Origin: Acanthochromis polyacanthus
Lineage: Eukaryota > Chordata > Actinopteri > Pomacentridae
Assembly (NCBI RefSeq): GCF_021347895.1
Contig: NC_067132.1
Location: 5,212,268 to 5,276,267, forward strand
Direction: 5' to 3'
Length of the DNA: 64,000 bases
This document shows positions 24,886 through 36,057 of the stretch, piece by piece. Under the pieces are notes generated by a model that saw only the letters and a program-made list of their open reading frames with translations, was not told where the DNA came from and searched no databases. Position 1 is the first letter of the stretch; the number at the start of each line of letters is the position of its first letter. A program made the translations under genes and the position numbers.

Positions 24886-27136
24886 CAGGGGTGGGGAACC
24901 TTTTTCATATCAAGGGCCATTTCAATTTTTATAAAGTCCTCCAAGGGCCATACTATTATGAACACATAACAAGTGATGAAAAAAAGACGAAGAAAGTCTA
25001 TAACTGCTGTGTTACTAAGCCTCATGATTGCTGCATTTGTAGACTCACCTAATGCGATGGCTGGAACTGTTTTTCTTTAGCGAGGCGTCTGATGTCAGCT
25101 GGCAGTGATGATGATGCTACTCGAAGCTGGTTTTTCAAGTTTGAGTTAGTCAGTCTTGAGCTGAGGCGAGTCTTTGCAAGAGTCAGTTTTGAAAAGAACT
25201 GTTCACAGCGGTACGTTGTCCCAAACAGAGATGCAAACTTCAGGGCATGTCTCCTCAGGATGGGAAAATCCTCAGCACGGACATACAGTTTGTAAAAGTC
25301 CAGCAGAGAGAGGTTGTTGTACTTGGCTTTGAGCTCGTTGTTGTTTTGCAGCTCAATTATTTCCATTTGGAGGTTGTCTGGCACATCAGATGGTTGCACA
25401 TCAGATGGTTGCACATTAAATGGCGTCTCAAACATATCGAGTTCCTTTTGTATATTTTTCACATCATGAAACCTCTCATCAAATGCCTGGATGAGTTTTG
25501 AACACTTACCAGCATATTCAGTTGTAACATCAGGCTTTTGTTCTTGTAGGGTGGGAAAGTGCACAGTGTTTCCCCCTTCCAGTTGTCCTTGCCACAGCCT
25601 TAACTTCACTTCAAATGATTTCACATTTGAAAGCAGAGAGCTGATGAGCTGACTGGGACCTTGCAGCTTCATGTTTAGCTCTGACAGGTGCTGGCTGATG
25701 TCCACCATGAAGGCCAGATGACAGAGGAACTTGCCATCACTGAGCTCCACGATAGGTTTCCCCTTCATCTCCATGAAGCGTCTGACTTCTTCCCACAGTG
25801 TATAAAACCGCGCGAGCATATTTGCACGACTCAGCCATCGCACTTCACAATGATACACCAGATCACCATACTCTGACTCAAGCTCGCTGAGTAGCTCCAT
25901 GAACTGACGGTTGTTCAGCCCTCTGCTTTTAATGAAGTTTACGGTGGACACAACTGTTTTCATCACATGGGTAAGCTTCAGGGAATGTGCACATAAACGC
26001 TCTTGATGTATGATACAGTGGCATACAACTAAATCATTTGGATCCAGACTCAGACGGCTCATTTCTTTTTTGACTAATGCAGTCGATCCTTTTTGCGCGC
26101 CAACCATTGCGCATTGCTACTGACCGTCAGTGGCGATGCCGCTCAACTTCTCAAATGGCAGTTCAAAATTGTTCATGGCCACAATAACTTGATTAAACAA
26201 ATCTTCACCTTTAGTAGTGCCATGCATGGCTTGCAAAGACAGCAACTCCTCCTTCGTTTCAAACTCGGTCGTAATCCCACGCACAAAAATGGCAAGCTGC
26301 GCTGTGTTTGTGATGTCTGTTGTCTCATCACAAGCCAGAGAAAAATATTCAAAGTCTCTTGCAGTGTTCTTCAATGTTTTTTCAATATCTTGCGCCATAT
26401 CAGTAATCCTGTCTGAAACAGTTCTTCAAGACAAACTGACGCTTTTGAATAATTTCACTTTGTCGGGCGCGAGAAACTCCACGGTGGCTACCAGGCACTC
26501 CTTCACGAACTCTCCTTCAGCATGAGGTTTCAGCTTCTTGGCTATTAATTCACTCACCACAAAACTTGCACGTGTAATATTCTCTCTGTCAGTCTGTGGT
26601 TGTGTGAAAGCTGCTTGTTGCGCATCCAAACTCCGACGAAGAGTGTTAATTTTATCCAAACGCATTTGTCCTCTCAACTCCTGGAGTTTAGCATGTTTCG
26701 AGCTGTAATGGCGCTCCACATTTGCCTTTTTCATCACCGCCAGCGCCTCGCCACACACAAGGCACACTGGCTTGCCTTTCACTTCAACAAAGAAAAAGTC
26801 ATTTGTCCATTTTTCCTGGAATACGTGGCACTCTGCATCCACCTTCCTTTTCTTGACAGTCGCCAATGATGCATCACTTGTCTTGTGTCAATCACTCCGG
26901 CCCAATGCAATGACACGTACATCGCATGTTGTATTCACTGACCCTGACGTTGACTCGGACACGTCTGTTTTTTCTCAGAAAACTAATGCCTGGCAATTTT
27001 TCCGCCCATAATTTTTTATTTATTCATATATGCATAAATGAAGATATAAAATATAAAAATTGTATTGCATTGCGGGCCATTTGAAATCGTCTCGCGGGCC
27101 GTATACGGCCCGGAGGCCGGACATTCCCCATCCCTG
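24886..27136 (-). mobile_element. hAT element hAT-1 (2.25 kb), inserted in the LINE
   Basis: Ends CAGGGGTGGGGAACC and, inverted, CAGGGATGGGGAATG: imperfect termini of about 13 bp typical of hAT. Flanks CTCTAAAG (24878-24885) and CTGTAAAG (27137-27144) match 7 of 8, the 8-bp hAT target duplication. Internal ends are rich in GGGCC words (AAGGGCCAT left, GCGGGCCGTATACGGCCC right), as subterminal transposase sites usually are. One transposase gene on the minus strand fills most of it. Confidence 0.9.
25049..26866 (-). pseudogene. hAT transposase, 605 codons, two in-frame stops
   Basis: A single reading frame runs from MATVKKRKVDAECHVFQ to KEKQFQPSH with no frameshift. Interruptions are two stop codons: TGA at 26426-26428 (after SVSLS) and TAG at 26117-26119 (after GIATDGQ). 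The BED-type zinc finger is near residues 30-60 (PVCLVCGEALAV then ERHYSSKH). A catalytic-core aspartate region reads LACDETTDITNTAQLAIFVR, and CHCIIHQERLCA, VVSTVNFIKSRGLNNRQF and VRWLSRANMLARF follow. The C-terminus has the hAT dimerisation motif FGTTYRCEQFFSKL and SRLTNSNLKNQLRVA. It resembles the transposases that gave rise to GTF2IRD2-, SCAND3- and ZBED-type host proteins. A 15-bp tandem duplication (QPSDV repeated) lies near 25380-25420. Confidence 0.93.
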
Positions 27137-27296
27137 CTGTAAAGGATCAGCAGCTCTACTCTGAGCCCCCTCCGGATGTCTGATCTTCTCCACCTATCTC
27201 TAAGGCCCAGACACCCTACAGAGGAAGCTCATTTCAGCCACTTGTATCTTGTTCTTGTTCTGATCTTGTTCTTTTGGTCACACCCAGAGCTAATGA

Positions 27297-27753
27297 CTAT
27301 AGGTGAGGGATGGAACGTAGATGGATGGTAAATCTCTTCACCACGACGGTTCGGTACAGCCCCTGCATTACTGCTGATGCTGTACCAATCTGCCTGTCCA
27401 TCTCTCGCTCCATTTTCTCATCACTTGTGAACAAAATCCTGAGATACTTGAACTCCTTCGCTTGGACACAGAACTCCCTCCAACCCAGAGGGCTCAATCC
27501 ACCGGTTTCCATCAGAGAACCATGGCCCCAGACTTGGAGGTTCTGATCCACATCTCCGCCGCTTCACACTTGGCCGCAAACAGCTCAAGTGCTGCTGAAG
27601 GTCTGATGAAGTCAACAGAACCACATCATCTGTAAAAAGCAGAGACACAATCCTGAGGTCCCCACACTGGACACCCTCCTCATCCCAGCTGCACCTTGTG
27701 GAGTCCAACACCCACTGGAAACCTGTCTGACTTTGTGATGAGCATGTGGACAC
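27297..27753 (-). pseudogene. LINE reverse transcriptase fragment
   Basis: Two overlapping frames give RT motifs: GDLRIVSLLFTDDVVLL is motif C, where F-A-D-D is usual and F-T-D-D is seen here, and EFKYLRILFTSDEKMEREMD with SAVMQGLYRTVVVKR is the region following the palm. The frames overlap, which shows at least one frameshift. The domain is only partial: the endonuclease and RT motifs before C are absent because the element is 5' truncated at 27790. It reverse-transcribed its own RNA at target nicks when intact. Confidence 0.85.
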
Positions 27754-27945
27754 AGCTCTAGCTTTGGTTGGCAGTGCTTGCTGAGGTAGTTAAGGGATAT
27801 TCAGGGACTTACAAATGTTCTTGTGTCCATTCCTTGACTTAGCTGTTTCAATAATCTTGGTTGCGTAATTGTTTGGAGTGTTCTTTTGTCTTCGTGGTGC
27901 ACTAACAGCCAGGACTACTGATTATTCCCACGAACAGTCCAATGA

Positions 27946-28110
27946 CATGGATGATAGGTTCACTGTTGATGCTAAATTAGCTGTAGGTGTGAGTGTGCAT
28001 TATTGTCTGTTTGTCTGCCTCTTCATGTTTGTCCTTCGGCACACTAGAAACCTACCCAGGGTACACCCTATGACCCAGTGTCAGCCAGGATAGGCCTCTA
28101 CAGGATACAG
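27946..28110 (+). repeat. SINE-like dispersed repeat, 3' part
   Basis: GATGCTAAATTAGCTGTAGG, TGTGAGTGTG and the later ACCCAGGGTACACCC and CAGCCAGGATAGGC correspond to the middle and end of the copy at 45555-45905. It adjoins the broken right edge of Tc1-C. Confidence 0.7.
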
Positions 28111-30807
28111 CAGATCTAGTTAATAGAATATGGGCATTCTCATCTTGGTTGATCTTCACAGACCTAACCTGTCTGCTGATTACATGCTGATCCCTCATGA
28201 GGTGCCTTAAGAATTGCTATGAGACAAATATTTTTAGAATTTATCACACATCTCTCGAACAAGCCATTGAGCCTGATTGGCGAGGCTGTCACAGTAGCAC
28301 TTTTATTTCTACCGAGCATTTGTTTGAACCACAGCTGCCTTGCCGGGGCTGACAAGGCCTCAGTGAATAGTCCCTACTGCTATTAAACCCCCCTCTCATC
28401 AGCCTTGACAAGTGCCTTGATTTGAAACATAAAAGTGTGAAATAATCAGCTGTGTTTAGTTGTTTGACAGATTTACACCTGAGTTGTGACTGCTGATGTG
28501 CTGCTGTCATGTTTTACAACTAACTGATATCCACTTGAAAAGCCAGCATCACTTATTAATACATTACTTTATTAAAAAGGAGAAAAAAAATCCACCTGTA
28601 ATGGCATGCATGCAAGATTTTTTGTGTTTTATGGTCATGTTTTGTGGAATCTGACAGAAAATATCATCTCCTTCTGTTATGAATATGGTAATATTGCCTT
28701 GCATTGCCTGACACTGAAATGTTTTTCTTTTTATAAATACAGGCAAAAAGGACTCAGGGGAATATTTGTTTAAATCACCATCGAATCAGATGCCATCACT
28801 GCATTAACCAGTAATGTAGAGTCTGTTATGTTGCCATGGTTACCAGCAGTTTAATATAGCTTGGTAAGGGGTTTGAAACTGTGTTTCAGTGTTTGTGTGA
28901 GAAATGAATATTACAAACAGACATTCTGTGTGAAAAATGAAACAGTATAGTGGCTGTTTCAGCATTAAGCATAATGAATATATCAGTACCAGAGAGACCT
29001 GGGACAGTGTCTCACTGTGTGTGCGTTATTTCATTTTGATGTCTGCACCACAGAGCCCTTCCATTTGCAAATTGGATGAGGCTGTTCAAAGTCTGAAATG
29101 GAGAAAGAAAATAATGGGATCGTTTCTTTAACCTTTCGTCATGAGTAAAAGCAAACTGATAACAGCCTCATTTACTGTGAGGTCACACACTGCTCAGACT
29201 CCCCTTGAAGAGAAGGTTAAGATAACCTGTCATTTATGCCTTTTGTTGGGTTCCTCATTCTGTGTGGTATTTGTCTTTAGGCAGAGAGCACGCAATACAG
29301 CAGTGAGGAAAAATTACATTGGTTTGTGAATGTGGTTATTTCCCCAGGTTCCTATAAAGTTCATTGTCAAAAGTGCACAAAAATTCATTCCATCGTGTAA
29401 TGTGCCACTTTTTATCATTAGATACCTCTTATTACAATACATAAAACAGCAAGCATCCCTTTCAGTGGTAGCTCAGTACTTATCTGTCTTCGATCAATAC
29501 TTCAGCCTCAGTATATGTTTGTTTCCTGTAAATCAGCAGGAGTCACAGCAGACACAGCATCACACCTGATCACAAATATGCTGATACACACACTTCTGGG
29601 TGAAATTACATTAGGTTTCAACAAACCTAAACCAGAACCAAAGCCAGTCAGCAACAGGAAAAGCACTCAGAGGGTGAAGTCGTCTGCCAAGGCTGCTCCG
29701 TCCCATTGAGTCCTCCAACTACAGCTGGAGCTGAAAATCTAAACTGGTGCAAACAGAGCTGCAATAAAAATGAACAAACTACAATGAAAACTAACAAAGC
29801 TACGACTGATGCTGGTAAACTAAAACTGACAAATCACAATTCCAGTGGTTTTGGTTAGCCCGGATGGTGTGGCTACAGAAAAGTCTCATTTGTATTGAGG
29901 GTAACGGTGGGATTTGTCCCCTAATGAGTGAGCATGAATGTGCTCAGCAAATGTCATGGTAATCTGCCTCTTTAATTATTAGATATCAAGAGTGCAGAGG
30001 TGGCATTTTAGTGAGTGAGGTGTCAGATGAATAAGTAAGCCACACAGCTGTCAGACATGAGAGAGACGAGCTAAAATCTTTTGTGACATCAAGTGCTTAA
30101 ATGACCATTTAACCTTGTTTTGTTCAGTTTAGTTTTGCTAAATGACTGAAACCCAGTAGAGCAAATGTTTCTGCCCAGGCTTTGGTTTGATGGTCTTGCA
30201 CGTGTCAAAGCACTGCAGGTTATTACACGATTGGCCAAACAAAACCAGCAGCACATTGAGCTTGTTTTAGAGTGTGTTTATGTGCAACACAGCTTATTTA
30301 AAACTTGAGCACAATGCAATACCCTCAAGGCATTTGATACGGTTAGTAGAGGGGCACCACTGCTGATTCCCTACATTTGCAGTTATCACTTCCTTGCAAA
30401 TACCTCTTGGGCATTATTCAGCAAACACACCATGTTTTTTTAATAATCAGATCTCAGTCCACTCAGTGATTGTTCAGAAACACATTCATTACTGTTAGAA
30501 TGTTGTCTCATACCCAGAAGCTGCTTTCAAGGACACACACGTTTTGTGTGTTTTGGCAAAGAGGGAAAAAAAACAACATAAACTAACAAACTCAGGTATG
30601 CAGTAAGAGGAATGCAAAGCAGAAGTTAACATTTAGCTACCTTCAAAGTTCCATTGTAAACCATTATTTAATAGCCTCATTTTAAAAAACTGGTACTTCT
30701 TTTTGATGACTAAATGTGCTGCCACTGAAGATTATCTACGCTGTTTTCTTGAAACATCAAATTAATTCTAAAGAATACTTAAAACAGTGGGAGTTTGAGG
30801 AAATACT
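28111..30807. other. unassigned DNA, includes candidate conserved element
   Basis: No gene recognised. The segment 28240-28500 has balanced composition and regulatory-style words (TTTATTTCTACCGAGC, TGAAATAATCAGCTGTG), and stands out from the repeats. 29655-29705 matches the 5' part of the dispersed repeat at 21.7 kb. Confidence 0.45.
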
Positions 30808-30960
30808 CTAGTGTTCAAAAGTTTAGGGTCACTTAGAAATGTCCTTATTTTAGAAAGAAAAACCTTTGTGCAGTTATGTTAGCACTAGTAATACTAATAA
30901 TAATAATTTGTAGTTTTCTATAGTGTACAACATCACTGAAGACATTAAAAGTATGAAATA
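30808..30960 (-). mobile_element. Tc1-type MITE (GTTCAAAAG family), fragment
   Basis: GTTCAAAAGTTTAGGGTCAC then TTAGAAATGTCCTTATTTT is the reverse complement of the right half of the copy at 55359-55705, including the terminus that copy has lost. The other end has decayed. Confidence 0.6.
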
Positions 30961-33900
30961 ACACAAATGGATTTAGGTAGGAAGCAGAAATAAAGTGTTC
31001 ACAAAGATTTTTTTAAAGCACACCTTCAGTCCGTACAGCAAAGTAAGAGTGGTTTATTAGAACTAACCCAAAGCTGCTTAGGGATGATTCTAGCTCTGAC
31101 ATTATTCACATTAAAGGGGCAGTGTCCAATCACAAGCACAGACAGATTTAGAACCAAATATAGTCCTGAAGTAATATGAGGAATTTTAAACCAAAGTGCA
31201 GGTAGACCCTCCTCTTCCTCTGGTTCATGGCAGGAATCACCGAGCATAAAATCTCGGAGTCTATTCCTTGTGTTTCTGTGTCACGCACTATTTATCTTGT
31301 TCTTAGTTTGCCTAAATAGTGATTTCTTTGCAGCAGTTCCTCCATGACGCCCTGATTCCCTCAGGTTCTTCCTAACGGTTGTGTCTGCTGCTTGAACTCC
31401 GGGAAGCGTTGATGCCTTGCTCTGATCTGAGCTTCTGCTAACTGTTGATTTTTGAGGCTGCTAATTCTAATGAACCTCTCTGCAGCAGGGAGATAGAGGT
31501 CAAAAACACATTAAAGCAAAAGTTTCACTGATTAACTTTTCTCAAGGTTCACCTGTTTACTGAAAATCATTCCAAGTTTAGATCTCATGAAAGCAGGTTT
31601 CTCATCTAAAAATGTTCATAGTTTTGATGTTTTCACTTTAGTCATACACTATAACAGGAATATCCAACTGGATACGAACATGTATATATATTTTAGGACT
31701 GGGCAAGTTCACACACTATTAACATGTTAACACATTAATTAACATAATTATTTTGTCATGGAATTTTATTTTTATTTTATAATTATTGCTATTATAGTGA
31801 AAGCCTGTTGCTCCCTGGCTCTGAATCCACAGACAGACGAACCATGGGTCACAGGAGGATGGATGTGGATCAGAACATGGGATGGACGTCTTCATGTCTC
31901 TAACAGGAGGGAGGCTTCAGACTGGAAGCAGAGATGAACTAAAACAAGACAAGCCAACAAATGATGCAGTGAAGCTGTAGGCTGCATTGTGATCAGTTTT
32001 GAGGAAGATGTCGATCTCATGGCGACACGTATGAGCCTCAAGCTGCATCACACAGACTGGTTCTGCTGCTCCCTGATGGAAGAAAAGGGTTTCTGCTGGT
32101 TCCTGTTCACAGAAAAATAAGAACACAGATTTATAAATGTTAACTTGCTGTTGCTGGGAAGGTTGCTGTTCTAATGTTCTGATCTCTGGACTCTGAGGAT
32201 AACTTGTTTTTCTCAAACAAACCAGATAAAACATTAATGCCCTGCAGTGGAAAATACCTTTGGTTTGATTTGATTCCATTAATGTTTAGGTTGAGCTTTA
32301 CTAGAAATGCTCTAAGTGCTGTTGTGTAAAGGGAAGACCGCTGTTAAAAAGCACTTTAGTTGTTTAAATTGTTAGCAAACCAAGTGTTACTGTATATTTG
32401 TGCTTTAAAAATGAAAATGTGGAATACACAACTATTAAGTTAATTAGTTAAATTTATGTATAACACCGCGATTAATGATAAGGATAGAACCAGGACCTCT
32501 GGGGATGCCCTGTGGGTGGACCTGCTTAGATCAGGCTGATCCTGGACCATCCCACAGATGCTCAGATCTGGATCTGGGGAATGTGGAACCCGAATGAACA
32601 GCTTAGCGCTGTCGTGTTCCCCTGCCACTCCTGAGCAGTTTTTGTGGTGTGACGGCATGAAAATATGTAAATGCATAAAGTTAAAAATATGAAAAAGAAA
32701 GCAGCAGAAGCTCTATTACATTCAAGCTTAGCAATAAATCCTGTCAATGAGCAGCCTGACTCCAGAATAAATGCATCGGATCCCTATAATACTGCAATAT
32801 TAATGAACACATCAAAATATCTGCTGTGAACACGTCTTTTTTATCTTCTCATGTGAACTGTTAAAAGCCCCTCTCTTCCCCGTTACACCTGCACAGGTGA
32901 CTGCTCTTCAGTTGTGTGATTAGAGCTCAGAGTGTGTGACTGTGTACAGACTGTCTGACATCTCTCTCTCCTGTTAGCTTTGCTGCACCTGCCGGCTGCC
33001 ACTAATTACACCTTTATCATTCTTCCTGCTACATGGAGCAGATGTTTAATCACCACAAAACTAGAGTCACCTGTGAAAACGGCAGCGTTTTAATGTGAAG
33101 GAGGCATAATCCACCTGTGTGCGGTGTTTATTCTGTTTAATCTGATAATTAAAGCGTGGTGTTGGTGCCATCTCTGTGGTATGTATGGAAAAGTTACAGC
33201 AAAGATGAAATGTCAAACCGCTTTTATTTTACTTTATTGTTATATTCTCCTGTCATTTTGCATTTCTTCAGCTATCATTTTGCTTTGATTCAGAATTAAA
33301 AAGCACTGTGTGTCTTAGAGTCATTTTTCAGTTTGTTTCTGTTGTGTTCTCTCTGCCTTTTGTCTCTAGTTTGTCCTCTACGTGTCCAGGATGAACTGAA
33401 CCTCATGGATGACAGCAGCAGAGGGTCCAGATTAAAGCCAGCAATTAAACAGTTTTTTATTGAAATACACTGATTTAATCATATATTCTCTAATGCATAT
33501 ATAAATTAGTACAAAGTCTTACATGGTTTTGATTATGACTGGACAGCTTATAAAATGCGATGTAAGTGAACAGCCTCCATTTACATGAATTCTCATGTAA
33601 ATCAGAATCATATTTTTTTGCTACTGCACATAACCAAAAATGTCTCTGCCGTGCCAAACAAATAAACTGATAACACTGATATACTGCCCAAATATAGAAC
33701 CACACCTTTTATTTCTGATCTGTGAACTCTTCAGACTGTCAGGGCTGAAACATCTGTACAGATGTCATTTTAACAATCCTCAAATTCCACTTACCACAAC
33801 TTTTAGATGTTGCTTGGTCAGTCTATAACTGTGAGACTTTTTGTATCATAGTTGACATTTTTGCTGTTTTCAGGCCTAAAATCAACATGGCCGCCTGTAA

Positions 33901-35559
33901 CCAAACATCACATGGTATTGTTAGAGAAAGATTCTTTTAAATATTATATATACAGCTGAGTAAAATTGAAATTGCAGTAAACCTGTTGACTACTTTATAT
34001 TAAATAAGTCTGAGAGCTTTGGAGTCTGTCCAGTCTTTTCTTCAGGAGGAAATGACATCATGTGGAGCAGGTCATGTGATCTGGAATTAACACACTTCCT
34101 GGAGAGGAGTTTTTGAAAAATAAATATCTGTCACGATGATCTCAACTTAATAAAAAGAACACAATCCAAACTATTTCTGAATCAGCTCATTTTATTATTG
34201 TTTAGCTCATTAGAAGGTGGTTGGTGTTAAATTCAGTTATTTAGTTGACATTTTAGTGATACCCAGTCATTGTTTTATTAATAAGTGATTGTTTGTATAA
34301 TAAATAATTATGGAATTTATAGACACGATCATAATGAACATAAAAAAATCTATGCAACATATATCCCATAGACCTCAAAAGTCCCTCAATGATATATTGA
34401 CCCACCTAAATACAAGAAATAAAACAGTCCAATGTTACAACAGACTACAACTACATATTGTTTTAGTTTATGATGAGTAACTTGAAAATAATTCGGTAAA
34501 AATAGCATTTAAATCAGACAAATATAACTCAAATCTCACTTAAGACGAAAAGTTTCTATCAAACATTCTATTGTTAAGACAGCATCTAAACCCATCAGCT
34601 GAGTTTATCTGTGAGCCAGATGTTTGTTGTGATTCCACGGTCACTGGAAAGCAGCTGCAGAATCATGATATAAAGACTGCAGCCATCTTGATCCCGTGAT
34701 GTTATCATGTCCTACGTTTGCATGAAGTCAGATCAGGTTGGGATGAAGTCGGTCAGTGACGGTGGTGATTGAATCTAATCTGACTTAGCAGAGCATCTTT
34801 AACTGCTAGCTCTTCTTCTCATCAGATTGTTCTGCAGTGTGATAGAATATCTATGATAATACCTTCAACCAAAACTGCCCTTGCAGTTTTTTACTCCATT
34901 CTAATCCGCTGCTCCTCTTTTTTTAGCCGACTCATCCCCACTACCAGCTCCAGCCTGTTACTCACTGAGCCTGAGGCCACATCCATATCCTTCATCTCCA
35001 AAATGGTCAATTTGCCACCCACCAAGCCGCCCAGCACGTTCACAGCCACCAGCCTTCAGGTGCCACACATTTTTTAAAAATCCTCACCTGCAACAGACTC
35101 CTCATCTTCAGGTTCCCTCTGTGCTGCAATCACATTTTTGGAACAGTAAAACTGACTGCATTTGGGTCCAGAAAGTCCTTCTGTTATCAGAACAATTGGA
35201 GCAAATGCATCTCCATTATGTTTCCCCACCATTGTTTGTCTTTTAATGACAGAAATCCAAAGGCTGCTCTATAAATGAGTGATTTCTTTAGGTAGCTTGT
35301 TCTTGTCAGTCACTCTAAACAGTAAAGTGATCATTGATATTGGCTGATTAAAGATGACTGACATCTTTATTCTTAACACTTATGCAGCCATATAAACTTT
35401 CAATCCATGAGGACCTCAGTTATACATTGAAAACTAAGGGTTTAAGCTCATTGCAGGGTGTTTGTCACAGCATGCTCTCATTACAGCGGTTTGACAAACG
35501 GATTCTTTCGTTAGCTTAACGGTGATCGTTGACCCAGAACAGAGCACAGAAAGAGGAGG
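30961..35559. other. unassigned DNA, gene desert
   Basis: About 4.6 kb without a recognised repeat or gene. The segment 32870-33180 (words such as CACTAATTACACCTTTATCA and TTTAATCTGATAATTAAAGC) resembles noncoding conserved DNA by style. 34880-35060 has a coding-like reading on the minus strand and is listed separately. Confidence 0.45.
34888..35058 (-). other. coding-like segment of unknown origin
   Basis: On the minus strand a stop-free reading of about 56 codons contains VAVNVLGGLVGGKLTILEM then DMDVASGSVSNRLELVVGM and RLKKEEQRIRME before TAA. The composition looks like real protein (a Gly/Val-rich stretch followed by a charged helix), which is unusual in this desert. There is no starting ATG, and I do not recognise the family. 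It may be an exon fragment, a decayed transposon piece, or chance. Confidence 0.25.
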
Positions 35560-35925
35560 CTCTGCTGGCAGTGGCGGGATCCCTCCAGGGTCTGGGCCGG
35601 TGGCCTGACAAGGGGCCGGCGATGGCGAGACCCCTCTGAAGGCGGAGCTAAAGCTGGGTCCTCCGGGGACAGGGCTGGGGACGGTGGGTCCTCCGGGGAC
35701 AGGGCTGGAGGCAGGACAGAGCACGGGACTGGGGGCGCCTCGGGGGGCAAGACAGGTCTTAGGGACGGAAGCCCCTCTGGAGGCAGAACTGGGTCCAGGG
35801 GCAGAACTGGGTCTGGGGGCCCCTCCGGGGGCAGGGCTGGATCCGGGAGCCCGTCTGGGGGCGTAATTGGAGGGGAGACGCTGAGCCTCTTTGAAGGTGT
35901 CGGGGGGTCTTCAGTGTACTGCTGC
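35560..35925 (-). repeat. GC-rich degenerate repeat coding Pro-rich peptide on minus strand
   Basis: Tandem-like units of CTCCGGGGACAGGGCTGG and relatives. The minus strand gives a frame (35511-35927) of LPPEGPPDPVLP-type repeats. A (GAGA)n tract follows at 35932-35962. It is unlike the AT-rich surroundings. It may be an eroded gag-like or minisatellite stretch; I cannot assign it, and the frame alone is not evidence of a gene. Confidence 0.6.
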
Positions 35926-36057
35926 AACGAGAGGGAAAGAGAGAGAGAGAGAGAAGAAGGAGCACGAAAGGGAAGAGGGAGAGGAGACAGATAGGATGGG
36001 GTCTTTTGGGATGTCAGGTGGGAAGGACAGGGGGTGAGAAGGGAGCTCTGACAGTCA

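Larger units (their letters stand above)
24626..27790 (-). mobile_element. 5'-truncated LINE with hAT insertion
   Basis: About 0.9 kb of LINE sequence excluding the hAT element inside it. Its 3' end, on the left, has the GGATGGAT-type tail before CATTTTATTCCGC. The 13-bp duplication TAAGGGATATTCA flanks it. The 5' end, on the right, is truncated at 27790. The sequence resembles a fish LINE whose 3' portion is rich in antisense phrases such as TCTACTCTGAGCCCC. The clade (RTE-like or another) is not certain from this fragment. Confidence 0.8.
23290..27895 (-). pseudogene. Tc1-C transposase remnant, interrupted and internally expanded
   Basis: Transposase decayed beyond a continuous frame. The N-terminus is recognisable near 27895 (KTKEHSKQ-like reading with ACG in place of the start ATG), followed by helix-turn-helix DNA up to the LINE insertion. 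The sense frame at 23677-24461 ends ...GVAKTKPLLMKRSY, matching the Tc1 linker G-R-V-A-x-R/K-K-P-L-L-K-K-T-H that separates the DNA-binding and catalytic halves. Just ahead of it the 9-codon unit is repeated 28 times. The catalytic half (23290-23670) is present only as antisense fragments with indels; no intact DDE triad can be read. Confidence 0.72.
23070..27945 (-). mobile_element. old Tc1 element Tc1-C, split by LINE and hAT insertions
   Basis: The left end CAGTGCCTATTAACGGTATT then CACTCCCATTGGAAGTTTTC resembles a widespread Tc1 family with a CAGTGCCTTG-type terminus. Reading leftward on the minus strand, remnants of the transposase appear from 27895 to about 23290. The two flanks (23070-24625 and 27791-27945) are contiguous Tc1 sequence, separated by a LINE whose 13-bp target duplication TAAGGGATATTCA is seen at 24613-24625 and 27791-27803. 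The right terminus is missing, and the SINE-like repeat starts near 27946. It is far more degraded than Tc1-A or Tc1-B. Confidence 0.8.

Noticed and set aside
35511..35927. 138-codon proline-rich frame as a real protein
   Set aside because: Repeats are open in several frames on both strands, with no domain, no plausible gene context and strong compositional bias.
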